Source: GCA-2732755 sp965228265 (GTDB taxonomy: Bacteria; Planctomycetota; Phycisphaerae; Phycisphaerales; UBA1924). Taken from it: a DNA stretch of 64,000 nt. Each line of letters starts with the position of its first letter. Positions within the stretch are counted from its first letter, which is position 1. The stretch covers positions 682,001-746,000 of the forward strand of contig OZ245804.1 of the NCBI GenBank assembly GCA_965228265.1, read 5' to 3'. Below are positions 9,377 through 18,460 of this stretch, one piece after another. Below the pieces are notes generated by a model. The model made no database searches. It was not told the origin of the DNA and saw only the letters and a program-made list of their open reading frames with translations. A program made the position numbers and the translations under genes.

Positions 9377-11731
9377 ATGAAGATCGAGAAGAAAGCCTGT
9401 TTTGCCATGCTCGCTTTCGCGGGCTTGGCTGCCACCGCTTGGGCGCAGCCGGTCGTCGTTGAGGACGAGCCCGGCCTGGCCGAGCATCTGGCCGAGCAAT
9501 CCCGCCGGATGCCCCCGCCCGAGGCGAACTTCGCTCAGGCGATGCCCATGCCGGACGATTCCAACATGCCCCTGCAGATCGCCGACCCCTCGACGGTCCG
9601 CCCGGTGATCTACTACCCCGCCACGGGCACGCAGGTCATCGGCGACATCCCCCAGAACTTCGTCGAGCTGCCGGGCCAGGTCGTCAACCCCTCCCCCGGG
9701 CTCCTCGAGATGGAGGGCTATGAGCCGATCAACGGCGAGAACATGAGCGCCCTGAGCATCATCAACAACCCCGAAGCCTCGCCCTGGAATATCAACTGCA
9801 AGCTGCTGATGCGTTTCGGCAACAGCTACTTCGTCTGCTCCGGCACGCTCATCGACCGCCGGACCGTGCTCACCGCCGGCCACTGCATCCACGAGGGCAG
9901 CGGCGGCGCATGGGCGGACGAGATCTGGGTTTTCCCCGGCTACGAGAATGACGACGGCAACAACGGCGGCCTCCCCTACACCGATGAGCAGGACTGGCCC
10001 TTCGGCTCCGGGTATGTCACCAACTACGTCAGCTGGACCAGCTGGACCCAGAACGGCGACTTCAACTACGACCAGGCCTACGTCCGCCTCGATCGCCCCA
10101 TCGGCATGATCACCGGCAACTTCGGGTACGGCTACAGCTCAAACTGCGACACCTTCACCACCGACTACACCTGGAACAACGCGAGCTACCCCGCAGAGGG
10201 CGCTTACGGCTGGACCGGCAACTTCATGTACTACCGCTTCGGCACCTTCGATTCTTGCCCCTCCTCCAACCGCGCGCAGTACGACAGCGCCGGATACGGC
10301 GGCATGTCCGGCTCGAGCCAGTACCGCATCGACGGCTCATCACGCTTCGCCTACGGCGTCGCCTCCACCTCGGACCGCTCCACCTACACACGCCACGCCA
10401 ACTTCTGGCAGGGCTCGTTCGAGTACGTCCGCGACACCTTCATCACCGCGGCACAGCCCGCCAGCTACGACCTCTGGGCCATCTGGACCCGAGAGACCAC
10501 CGGCACCACCAGCGTCAACGCGGGCGACACCATCACCGTGAACGCCATCGTCGGCAACTGGTCGCAGGCGGCCTACAACGGCAGCGTGCCCTACACCTAC
10601 CGCCTCTCCACCAACGATCTCATCAGCTCCGCTGACACCACACTCGCCTCGGGCTCCTTCAGCCACAACTTCGGCACCACCGGCTCGATCTTCGCACCGA
10701 CCCGCACTCTCACCATCCCCAAGAACACCCCCACCAGCACCCGCTGGGTCGGCCTGCTCATCGAGAACTCTGACGCGAGCAGCAGCAACAACGACTCCTC
10801 GGGTCAGGACGCGTGGGAGATCTCGGTCAACGACGTCGCCGATCCGACGATCACCGGCTTCCAGAACTCGACCGGCACGTTCCTCGTGAACTCGAACATC
10901 AACGTGCAGGCAACCTTCCAGAACCTGGGCGCCGAGCAGTCCAACAGCATCACCATGAGCGTTCGCGCTTCGACCAACAACGTTCTCTCGACCGGTGACC
11001 CCGAGATCGGCAGCTTCACCTACTCGGGTCTGGCGGGCAACGCGAGCTTCACTACACCCGTGGAGTCCGTCAACCTCCCCACCAGCCTCGGTGAGGGCCC
11101 GCGCTTCATCGGAATCATCATCAGCTGCTCCGATGACGTGGACAACAGCGTCGCCTCGAACTACTGGATCAACCAGAGCCCGATCCAGGTCAACGGCCGA
11201 CCCGACGCAGCCGTGAGCAACTACGACGCGGCCAACGGCAGCTACTACCACGGCCAGTCGGTCCCCGTGACGGCCTTCACCATCTCTAACGACGGCTCCG
11301 CCGACACAGGCACGATCCCGCTCGAGATCCGCGTTTCGACCAACGCGGTGATCTCCACAGCCGACACGCTCGCCAACAGCGGTTCGGTCGGCAACATAGC
11401 CCCGGGCGGCTCCAGCAACTACTCATGGTCGTTCAATGTGCCGGGCTCGCTCGCTCCGGGTAACTACTACTCGGGTCTGCGTATCCCGCCGCTCACCAAC
11501 GAGAACGTGACCGGCAACAACACTCAGGCCGACGAGGCGACGTTCACCATCATCGACTGCCTCGCTGACGTGAACAACGACGGCACCATTTCGCCGGCCG
11601 ACTTCAGCTCGTGGGTTGCCGCGTTCAACTCGGGCAGCTTCGGCTGTGACCAGAACGGCGACGGCAACTGCACCCCGGCTGACTTCAGCGCCTGGGTCAG
11701 CAACTACAACGCCGGCTGCCCGGGTCTCTGA
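9377..11731 (+). CDS. Secreted trypsin-like serine protease with CARDB-like repeats and GC-type dockerin tail
   Basis: The 784-residue protein has a signal peptide (cleavage near AWA-Q, residue 23), a proline-rich propeptide to about 130, and a chymotrypsin-fold protease domain. The histidine of the triad is H169 in LTAGHC, the aspartate is probably D232 in NYDQAYVRL, and the nucleophile is S311 in GYGGMSGSS. The usual GDSGGP box is therefore GMSGSS, closer to glutamyl-endopeptidase-like enzymes. Residues about 355-730 form three CARDB-like beta domains (each with a pattern such as 'GDTITVNAIVGN'), typical adhesion or scaffolding modules. The tail is a four-cysteine dockerin ending GCPGL. A good terminator follows the gene. 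Confidence 0.9.
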   Translation: MKIEKKACFAMLAFAGLAATAWAQPVVVEDEPGLAEHLAEQSRRMPPPEANFAQAMPMPDDSNMPLQIADPSTVRPVIYYPATGTQVIGDIPQNFVELPGQVVNPSPGLLEMEGYEPINGENMSALSIINNPEASPWNINCKLLMRFGNSYFVCSGTLIDRRTVLTAGHCIHEGSGGAWADEIWVFPGYENDDGNNGGLPYTDEQDWPFGSGYVTNYVSWTSWTQNGDFNYDQAYVRLDRPIGMITGNFGYGYSSNCDTFTTDYTWNNASYPAEGAYGWTGNFMYYRFGTFDSCPSSNRAQYDSAGYGGMSGSSQYRIDGSSRFAYGVASTSDRSTYTRHANFWQGSFEYVRDTFITAAQPASYDLWAIWTRETTGTTSVNAGDTITVNAIVGNWSQAAYNGSVPYTYRLSTNDLISSADTTLASGSFSHNFGTTGSIFAPTRTLTIPKNTPTSTRWVGLLIENSDASSSNNDSSGQDAWEISVNDVADPTITGFQNSTGTFLVNSNINVQATFQNLGAEQSNSITMSVRASTNNVLSTGDPEIGSFTYSGLAGNASFTTPVESVNLPTSLGEGPRFIGIIISCSDDVDNSVASNYWINQSPIQVNGRPDAAVSNYDAANGSYYHGQSVPVTAFTISNDGSADTGTIPLEIRVSTNAVISTADTLANSGSVGNIAPGGSSNYSWSFNVPGSLAPGNYYSGLRIPPLTNENVTGNNTQADEATFTIIDCLADVNNDGTISPADFSSWVAAFNSGSFGCDQNGDGNCTPADFSAWVSNYNAGCPGL

Positions 11732-11783
11732 TCCCCTGACATACTCGGCGGGACGAACCCGCCGGGGCTGAAAGCCACACCTC

Positions 11784-11817
11784 GCGGGCCGGGAGACTCA
11801 TACTCCCGGCCCGCTTT
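11784..11817 (+). terminator. Rho-independent terminator after the serine protease gene
   Basis: A twelve-base-pair perfect stem GCGGGCCGGGAG/CTCCCGGCCCGC encloses a seven-base loop and is followed by TTT. It lies between the protease stop and the next gene on the same strand, so the two are separate transcription units. Confidence 0.85.
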
Positions 11818-11874
11818 GCATCCGGACCTCGCACGGCCGGCGTCCTACGCTGCATGCGGAAGGAGCCCCAACCC

Positions 11875-12891
11875 ATGGCCGATTACGCGAAGATGCTCGA
11901 AGCCGCACGCGACGCTGTCACGCTTTCCTCCGGGGTGTGCCGACAGGTCCAGTCCGCGCTCGAGAACGTCCGCCAGATCACCAAGGACGACAAGAGCCCT
12001 GTGACGGTCGCCGACTTCGCAAGTCAGGCCGTGGTGGCCAAGGTGCTGACGCACCGTCTGGGCGAGGTCGTGCTCGTGGGCGAGGAGGACTCCAAGTTTC
12101 TGCGCGAAGAGGGCCACGGTGCGCATCTTGAGGCCGTCGTCGCTGCGGTGCAGGGTGTCTTCGATGATTTGACCGCCGACGACGTGCTGAGACTGATCGA
12201 TGTCGGCGCGGGCGACACGCATCACGCGGGCTTCTGGACACTCGATCCGATCGACGGCACGAAGGGCTTTCTCCGCGGCCAGCAGTACGCCATCGCGCTG
12301 GCCTACGTTGAGAACGGCGAGCCTGTCGTCGGGGCGATGGGCTGCCCGAACCTTCCCGCTGACTTCTCCGCTGATCTGAGCACCCCCGACGCAACGGGCT
12401 GCGTGTACGTCGCCATCAAGGGCGAGGGGTCTTTCGAGATCGTCGGCAAGACATCCCCGACGCAGATCCGATGCAACGACGTGGACGAGGGCTCGCCGGT
12501 CAGCGTCTGCGGCTCGGTCGAGAAAGCCCACAGCAACGCCGACGACACCGCGCGCATCCTTGATTACATCCAGCAGCAGTACGGGCACCCGACTGGCGAG
12601 CCGGTGAAGATCGACAGCCAGTGCAAGTACGCGGTCACCGCGCGGGGTCAGGCGCACGCCTATCTGCGCATGCCGACGCGACCGGGGTATGTCGAGCGCA
12701 TCTGGGACCACGCCGCCGGCGCGCTCGTGGCGACGGAGGCGGGCTGCTTCGTGACCGACATCCGCGGCAGCGCACTGGATTTCTCACACGGGCGAGGCCT
12801 GGAGAAGAACAAGGGCATCGTCTGCGCCCCGCCCCGCGTGCACGGCCACGTGATCGGCGCGATCGAGGCGCTGGGTATCCAGCCGGCGTGA
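11875..12891 (+). CDS. 3'(2'),5'-bisphosphate nucleotidase (inositol monophosphatase superfamily)
   Basis: This 338-residue protein belongs to the lithium-sensitive metal-dependent phosphatases. The metal-binding motif reads FWTLDPIDGTKGFLRGQQYA (near residue 120), and the second signature is WDHAAGALVATEAG near 278. The GTKGFLRG extension and overall length match Hal2/CysQ-type enzymes, which turn 3'-phosphoadenosine 5'-phosphate (PAP) into AMP, more than inositol monophosphatases. The start at 11875 is chosen because GGAAGGAG stands ten bases upstream; an in-frame ATG at 11854 lies before that site. A sulfotransferase gene 4.6 kb downstream would make PAP, so a recycling role is a sensible inference. 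Confidence 0.88.
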   Translation: MADYAKMLEAARDAVTLSSGVCRQVQSALENVRQITKDDKSPVTVADFASQAVVAKVLTHRLGEVVLVGEEDSKFLREEGHGAHLEAVVAAVQGVFDDLTADDVLRLIDVGAGDTHHAGFWTLDPIDGTKGFLRGQQYAIALAYVENGEPVVGAMGCPNLPADFSADLSTPDATGCVYVAIKGEGSFEIVGKTSPTQIRCNDVDEGSPVSVCGSVEKAHSNADDTARILDYIQQQYGHPTGEPVKIDSQCKYAVTARGQAHAYLRMPTRPGYVERIWDHAAGALVATEAGCFVTDIRGSALDFSHGRGLEKNKGIVCAPPRVHGHVIGAIEALGIQPA

Positions 12892-13007
12892 TCGCCCGAT
12901 ATCCTGCGGGTTCCGGTGCGAACACTGCATCGCCGCGTTCGAAGAACAGCGTGACCATCACACCGTCGCCGTCTGTGTGGCGTTTGTCGCCGACGGCAGG
13001 TCTCTGA

Positions 13008-13796
13008 TCAATCCGCAGCCGCGTCTTCGTGGTCGGTCGGCTGGTCCGCGTGCTTGGCGGCGTTCTTGGCCATGCGGAGCTGGAGCAGTTCGACAGCGAG
13101 CGCAAAGCCCATCGCGGCGTAGATGTAGCCCTTGAAGCCGTGGTGCTCGCCCACCACTTCGCCGTCGATGACGATGGGGTCGGGCTGAGCGCCCTCGATG
13201 GCGAGCGCGACGCCGATGAGGACCAGGAACGCGAGCGCGAGCAGCTTCATCGCCGGGTGCCGCTGCACGAACGAGCTGATCGGATTGGCAAAGACCATCA
13301 TCACGGCGATCGAGATGACGACAGCGGTGATCATGACCCAGAGCTGGTTGGCCATGCCGACGGCTGTGATGACCGAGTCGAGTGAGAAGATCATGTCGAG
13401 CACCATGATCTGTGCAATCACGCCCGCGAACGAGGCGGGCTGCTTGTTCCCGAGTTTGCGGCCATGGTTCTCGACGTTGTGATGGATCTCGTACGTCGCT
13501 TTCCCGACCAGGAACGCGCCGCCAAGGAGCAGGATCAGATCCTTCGTGGAGATGCCCCGGCCGGCGATATCAAACAGCGGCTCGACCAGGCCCATGATCC
13601 ACTTGATCCCGATGAGCAGCACGACCCGCATCGCCAGAGCCGCACCAAGACCAACGATCGTGGCCTTGGGTCTCTGCTTCTCGGGGAGCTTCCCGGTGAG
13701 GATGCTGATGAAGACGACGTTGTCGATGCCGAGGATGATCTCGAGCATCGTGAGCATCATGAGCGCGACGAGAGCTTCGGTTGTGAGCCATTCCAT
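13008..13796 (-). CDS. TerC-family integral membrane protein
   Basis: The 262-residue protein is hydrophobic with about seven membrane segments. It carries the TerC signatures LEIILGIDNVVFISIL near residue 18 and FSLDSVITAVGM near 138, each with an aspartate in the membrane. TerC-family proteins are linked to tellurite resistance operons and more recently to metal-ion (manganese) export at protein-secretion sites. No other ter genes are visible here, so a general metal-homeostasis role is more likely than tellurite resistance. The gene is convergent with the nucleotidase, with a 116-base gap in which I see no gene. Confidence 0.88.
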   Translation of the reverse strand: MEWLTTEALVALMMLTMLEIILGIDNVVFISILTGKLPEKQRPKATIVGLGAALAMRVVLLIGIKWIMGLVEPLFDIAGRGISTKDLILLLGGAFLVGKATYEIHHNVENHGRKLGNKQPASFAGVIAQIMVLDMIFSLDSVITAVGMANQLWVMITAVVISIAVMMVFANPISSFVQRHPAMKLLALAFLVLIGVALAIEGAQPDPIVIDGEVVGEHHGFKGYIYAAMGFALAVELLQLRMAKNAAKHADQPTDHEDAAAD

Positions 13797-13835
13797 GACC
13801 CACAGCGTAGCGACTCCGGCTCGGGCCTGAATCGA

Positions 13836-15644
13836 TCAGAACTCGAAGAACAGGGGCGTCAGGCCCACCGTCATCACCATCCCGAGAATGTTCAGCGGCA
13901 CGCCCACGCGGAGATAGTCGCCGAACTTGTACCCACCCGGCGCCAGGACCATCAGGTTCGTCTGGTAGCCAAGGGGTGTCGAGAAGCTCGCGCTGGCGGC
14001 CATCATGATCGTGATCACAAAGGGCTGGAACTCCACGCCCAGTTTCTGGGAGGCCGATTCGGCGATGAAGAACATCAGCACCGCCGCGGCGTTGTTGGTG
14101 ATCATCTCCGTCAGGAGCATCGTCATCAGGTACACCGTCCCCAGGATGAGCCAGGGATTCGTGCCCGCCAGACCGACAACGGTGTCCGCGATGCTCTCGG
14201 CCGCGCCCGAGGCCTCGAGCGCCTTGCCCAGCGCGAGCGAGCCGGCGATCGTGACGAGCACGGTCCAGTCCACGCTCTTGCGCGCTTGCCACCCGTAGCA
14301 GCAGCGCAATACGAGCATCAGCCCGGCCGCGAAGACCGCCGCGTGCAGCATCCCGACCTTGACGTTCCCGCCCCCGGCGACCATCGGGACCGGAATCGTG
14401 GGCTGGATCGTCGCCAGAGCCACCATCAGCCCCACGATCCCGATCGCCAGGATCGCTTTTTCATGGCGCACCGGCGCCGAGTCGGCGACCTCGCTGACGA
14501 GGTAGTAATCCCGCGAGTCGCGCATCTGCGCGATGAAGGACCGCGGCGCTTCAAGCAGCAGCGTGTCACCCTGGCGGATGACAATCTCACCGATCTTGCG
14601 ACGGATCTGTTCGCCGTTGCGAGCCACCGCGATGATGACCGCGTTGTACCGTGTGCGGAACCGCCCCTCGCGCACGCTCTGCCCGAGCAGCGGGTGGCTG
14701 TTGCTGATCACCGCCTCGACGAGCACGCGGTTGGGTCTGGGTTCGTTCAGCTTGACGACCTGGTCCGTCGCGGGTTCGAGGCCGCGGATTTTCTGCAGGT
14801 CCACGACCGAGTCGACCTGACCGACAAACACGAGGCGGTCGCCGCCCTGGAGTTTCTCGTTCGGCCCGACGGCAGCGAGAATCGATCCGGCGCGTTCGAT
14901 CTCCGCGAGGAACAAGCCGGGCAGGTGGCGCAGCCCCGCCTGCTCGATCGTCCGGCCCTCGAGGGGCCCCCCCGCTGCCACGAGCATCTCCACGGTGTAC
15001 GCGCGCGCGTCATCGCTCGGGCTGAGCACGGACCCCCGCGTCGGCAGAAGCGAAGAGCCAACCGTCATCAAATACAAGGCTCCGACAAGCGCGAACGGCA
15101 CACCCACGAGCGCGATCGTGAAGATGCCCATCGGCTCGCGTCCGGAGGCGACCCACTCGCCGTTGACCACGAGGTTCGTGCTCGTGCCGATGAGCGTGCA
15201 TGTGCCGCCGAGGATCGCCGCGTAGCTCAGCGGGATCATGAACTTGGAGACGGGCCACTGTCTGCGTTTGCAGAAGTCGTCGATCGCCGGGATCATCATC
15301 GCGACGATCGGGGTGTTGTTCACGAAGCCAGACAGGGCAGTCACCGGCGCGATCAGCCGGAAGAGCGCCCCGCGCTGCGTCCTGGGTCGGCCCAGCATGA
15401 TCGAGCCGATCCACCGCACCGCGCCCGTTTCGGTGAGCCCGCAGACCACGACATAGAGCACAGCGATCGTGGCGACGCCCTGGTTGGACATCCCCTCCAG
15501 CGCCTCGTCGGGCCGGAGTACGCCCAGAAAGACGAGCAGCGCCACCGCTGCGACGATCACCACATCCGGCCCGTAGCGCCCACGCACCAAGACCAGCACC
15601 ATGGCCAGGATCACACCCAGGGTTGTCCAGGCCTGCCAGTTCAC
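13836..15644 (-). CDS. SLC13-family anion permease with two RCK_C domains
   Basis: The 602-residue protein has membrane segments at both ends and a soluble middle. Residues 1-190 and about 385-600 are the two halves of an ion-transporter (ArsB/NhaD/SLC13) fold, including GFVNNTPIVAMMIPAI and TEMITNNAAAVLMFF. Residues about 205-365 hold two RCK_C (TrkA-C) regulatory domains, for example RTIEQAGLRHLPGLFLAEI. Related bacterial proteins with this layout transport sulfate or other divalent anions; the substrate cannot be read from the sequence. Its place between a PAP-phosphatase-like gene and a sulfotransferase gene makes sulfate attractive. It lies 39 bases upstream of terC on the same strand. 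Confidence 0.85.
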   Translation of the reverse strand: MNWQAWTTLGVILAMVLVLVRGRYGPDVVIVAAVALLVFLGVLRPDEALEGMSNQGVATIAVLYVVVCGLTETGAVRWIGSIMLGRPRTQRGALFRLIAPVTALSGFVNNTPIVAMMIPAIDDFCKRRQWPVSKFMIPLSYAAILGGTCTLIGTSTNLVVNGEWVASGREPMGIFTIALVGVPFALVGALYLMTVGSSLLPTRGSVLSPSDDARAYTVEMLVAAGGPLEGRTIEQAGLRHLPGLFLAEIERAGSILAAVGPNEKLQGGDRLVFVGQVDSVVDLQKIRGLEPATDQVVKLNEPRPNRVLVEAVISNSHPLLGQSVREGRFRTRYNAVIIAVARNGEQIRRKIGEIVIRQGDTLLLEAPRSFIAQMRDSRDYYLVSEVADSAPVRHEKAILAIGIVGLMVALATIQPTIPVPMVAGGGNVKVGMLHAAVFAAGLMLVLRCCYGWQARKSVDWTVLVTIAGSLALGKALEASGAAESIADTVVGLAGTNPWLILGTVYLMTMLLTEMITNNAAAVLMFFIAESASQKLGVEFQPFVITIMMAASASFSTPLGYQTNLMVLAPGGYKFGDYLRVGVPLNILGMVMTVGLTPLFFEF

Positions 15645-15904
15645 CTCATCACCTCCAGGGCGCCACCCTGAGCGACCAAACGATCACCAACGATAGTGCT
15701 ATCGGTGGACACACAGAGGGTCCATCATTCTGTAACCGAGGCTGGACCTGATTGTGCCGGAGCACGCTTGGGGGACCTTCATGACCGCCAACTCCTTCGA
15801 CATCTCCTCGCCCCGGATGAAGGCCAAGCCAAGACTGACCCGATCAAGACCGAGCATCGCCTCGTACAGTCACTCAGACCCGCTGCTGCTATCCTGATAC
15901 CCCG

Positions 15905-17449
15905 ATGGGCAGAGATGACCAAACAGAGAACGCGACCGGCAGTCTCGCCGCCCAGACCGTCGCGGGTGCCAATGTCATCGTGATCGCCAGCGTAATCGCC
16001 AAGGCCGGGTCGTTTGTCACCCAGATCGTCCTGGGCCTGCTGCTGAGCGACAAAGAATTCGGGATCTACGGCTCGGCGATCGGACTGGCCGCCTTTATCG
16101 AATTCGTCCGCGACGGCGGCACCCAGCACCTGCTCGTGCAACGCGGGGGCAACAACTACAACAAGATCGCCGGCACCGTGTTCCGCATCGCTTCATCGTT
16201 CAACACCGCCGGCGCGCTCGTCCTCATCGCCCTGGCGGGCCTGTTCGCCTCGACGAACATCTCAACAGACTCCGCCTACGCCGATCCACGCTTCCCGCTG
16301 ATGCTCCTGATCATCGGTGTCTCGATCCCCCTTGCCACGCCCGGCACACTCTTCCTCGCCAAGCTCAGCGCCGATCTTCGGTTCAAAGATATTGCCAGAA
16401 TACAGACCACCGACGCCCTGCTGAAGCAAGCGGCCATGATCCTCTTCGCGGTACTCGGCGCAGGACCGCTCAGCTTTGTCCTCCCTCTGATCCTGTCGGC
16501 GTTGTACAGATCCATCGCGGGCTACCGCCTCACACGAGACGCACTCTGGAAACGACCCAACATCCGCAGACTCTGGAAACCCATCATCGGCAAGTGCAAG
16601 TGGCTCATCGTTCTGTCGCTGGCCATCGCGATGTTCAACATGGGCGACTACCTCGTGCTCGGTCCCTTGATCACAGCCGAGACGCTCGGTGTGTACGTCT
16701 TTGCTTTTCAACTTGCCGGACAGATACAGCAGCTGCTCGGATCGAATCTCCGGACCGTTCTCTTCCCGACATTCACACGCATCCAGCACGACCCGGGTCG
16801 GCTGAGGTCGGCCATCATCCGCGCCACAGCCTTTACGACGCTCATCGGCGCTTCGCTCGGTGGCGGGATCGCAGCGGTAGCCTCGCCCCTGATCGATCTT
16901 GTCTGGGTCGATAAATGGGATGACGCCGTCAATCCCGCCCGAATCCTCGCGGGTTGCTTCTCGTTCCGGCTGCTCTTCCCGATGCTCCAGGGCATCTACA
17001 TGGCTCAGGGTCGATTCAGATCGCTTGCCGGCCTGAGCTGCGCATTTGGTGCTGCGATTGTCGTTGCCATGACCATCGTGGGTCTCAAGACTGACGACAA
17101 CACCGAACTCATCGCTCTCGTCGCCGCCGTGACTTTCTCGCTCAGCGTGCTGATCGCACTCATCGCTGGCACCAGAAGATTCGGAGTACCCAGCGGCGGG
17201 CTCCTGCGTCGCACACTGGTCGTCTGGTTCATCCCGGCCGCTGCCGCGATCGGTGCCATCCTGCTGGACGACGCACTGATCGGCTCATGGCACCCGATCA
17301 TCCGATTGGTACTCTGCGGCTCGGCCTACTCGGTTGCCTGCGCCCTGTGTTTCCGGTTCCTGTTGCCGGCTATCACACAGGAAGCGATCTCGCTTCTCCC
17401 GGGTAAACTTGCGACGCCAGCCCGGCGCGTTCTCCGACTGACCCCCTAA
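15905..17449 (+). CDS. Polysaccharide flippase (MOP/Wzx-like)
   Basis: The 514-residue protein has about 12-14 membrane segments and the layout of oligosaccharide flippases that move lipid-linked sugar repeat units across the cytoplasmic membrane. The N-terminus contains SVIAKAGSFVTQIVLGLLLS and EFGIYGSAIGLAAFIEFVRD, patterns usual for the Wzx/RfbX branch. It starts at an ATG after a 260-base gap in which I see no gene. A sulfotransferase gene follows 39 bases later on the same strand, so the two are probably co-transcribed. This is the first gene of the surface-polysaccharide region. Confidence 0.88.
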   Translation: MGRDDQTENATGSLAAQTVAGANVIVIASVIAKAGSFVTQIVLGLLLSDKEFGIYGSAIGLAAFIEFVRDGGTQHLLVQRGGNNYNKIAGTVFRIASSFNTAGALVLIALAGLFASTNISTDSAYADPRFPLMLLIIGVSIPLATPGTLFLAKLSADLRFKDIARIQTTDALLKQAAMILFAVLGAGPLSFVLPLILSALYRSIAGYRLTRDALWKRPNIRRLWKPIIGKCKWLIVLSLAIAMFNMGDYLVLGPLITAETLGVYVFAFQLAGQIQQLLGSNLRTVLFPTFTRIQHDPGRLRSAIIRATAFTTLIGASLGGGIAAVASPLIDLVWVDKWDDAVNPARILAGCFSFRLLFPMLQGIYMAQGRFRSLAGLSCAFGAAIVVAMTIVGLKTDDNTELIALVAAVTFSLSVLIALIAGTRRFGVPSGGLLRRTLVVWFIPAAAAIGAILLDDALIGSWHPIIRLVLCGSAYSVACALCFRFLLPAITQEAISLLPGKLATPARRVLRLTP

Positions 17450-17488
17450 ATCGGACCGGGCTTGTTCGCAACGGAGTACGATCCGCCG

Positions 17489-18460
17489 ATGTCTACACGC
17501 TACTTCTTCATCGTTGGCACGCCCCGATCGGGCACGACGCTCCTGCAGTCGCTCATCATGCAATCCCCCGGGGTCACCGTCCCCCCCGAGACCCAGTTCT
17601 TTGACGTGGTGTACGCCCAGGAGCGCGTCCTGGGACCGATCGGCTCGGATTCGGGCTGGGACAACGCGGTACAGGTCGTCATCAACCGAAACAACCAGAA
17701 CGAGTTCCCCGCCGATGGTCACGAACTAAGCGAGCGACTCAGCCGGCCAGGTCCCCGCACACACGCCCGCCTCCTGAGTGACTGGCTCGATCTCTGCGGC
17801 GAATCGAACAACGCCACGATCATCGGCGAAAAGAGCCCCTCGCACGCGCACCACGTCGGACTCATCCTGAGCATGTTCGAGAGTGCACGCATCATCCAGA
17901 TCGTGCGAGACCCCAGGGACGTTGCGATCTCTCATCACGAGCTCTGGAACCGCACCCATCTCCAGGCCGCTGTGCGCTGGCGACTCGATCAGCAGCAAGC
18001 AATCCGCCACGCAAAGTCCAGCTACGCCGATCGCTTCAGGCTGGTGAAGTACGAAGACCTGATCGAGAAACCCGAACAGACCATGCGGGGGCTCGCCGAG
18101 TTTCTCGATATCGAGTTTGTGCCGAACATGACCGACCCGTCACAGCGACAGGACACCGGCTTCGCCTCGCGCGAGAAGCACAAGCTTCAGACACTCGAGA
18201 AACTGACAAGCTCCAGAATCGGCAGGTACCGGGGCAAGCTGTCCCGACGCGAGATCTCGATTGTGCAGGCTTTCTGCGCACCGCAGATGACCAAGCTCGG
18301 CTACGAACTCGAGCCAGGCTCGCGACTCATCGGCGCTCTCGAAGCGATCGCCGAGGCTCCGCGCACCCTGCGCAACAAAGTGACCTCACGCCGACTCGAA
18401 CGATCGAAGCTGAACGCCCTGCTCGCCGAGCGGGCAGCCGCTACTGATCGTGACCCGTAA
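17489..18460 (+). CDS. Sulfotransferase family protein
   Basis: The 323-residue soluble protein has the 5'-phosphosulfate-binding loop FIVGTPRSGTTLLQSLIM at residues 7-24 and the 3'-phosphate-binding element IIQIVRDPRDVAISH near 132. It should move sulfate from PAPS to a hydroxyl of a sugar or other acceptor and release PAP. I prefer the ATG at 17489 over a TTG at 17462, because the conserved domain begins right after it. Its place after a flippase and next to gmd points to a glycan acceptor, by context only. Its last 20 bases overlap the end of gmd on the other strand. Confidence 0.88.
   Translation: MSTRYFFIVGTPRSGTTLLQSLIMQSPGVTVPPETQFFDVVYAQERVLGPIGSDSGWDNAVQVVINRNNQNEFPADGHELSERLSRPGPRTHARLLSDWLDLCGESNNATIIGEKSPSHAHHVGLILSMFESARIIQIVRDPRDVAISHHELWNRTHLQAAVRWRLDQQQAIRHAKSSYADRFRLVKYEDLIEKPEQTMRGLAEFLDIEFVPNMTDPSQRQDTGFASREKHKLQTLEKLTSSRIGRYRGKLSRREISIVQAFCAPQMTKLGYELEPGSRLIGALEAIAEAPRTLRNKVTSRRLERSKLNALLAERAAATDRDP

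Noticed and set aside
12892..13007. Readings with FRCEHC (plus) or a FFERGDAVF stretch (minus) between the nucleotidase and terC genes
   Set aside because: Neither has a start codon in place or extends beyond the gap; they are probably chance open frames in high-GC DNA.
13008..13796. Tellurite resistance island around terC
   Set aside because: No terB, terD or terZ-like genes are present; TerC-family proteins are widespread on their own.
15696..15983. Open frame upstream of the flippase gene
   Set aside because: It overlaps the flippase start in another frame and its composition looks like an out-of-frame reading.
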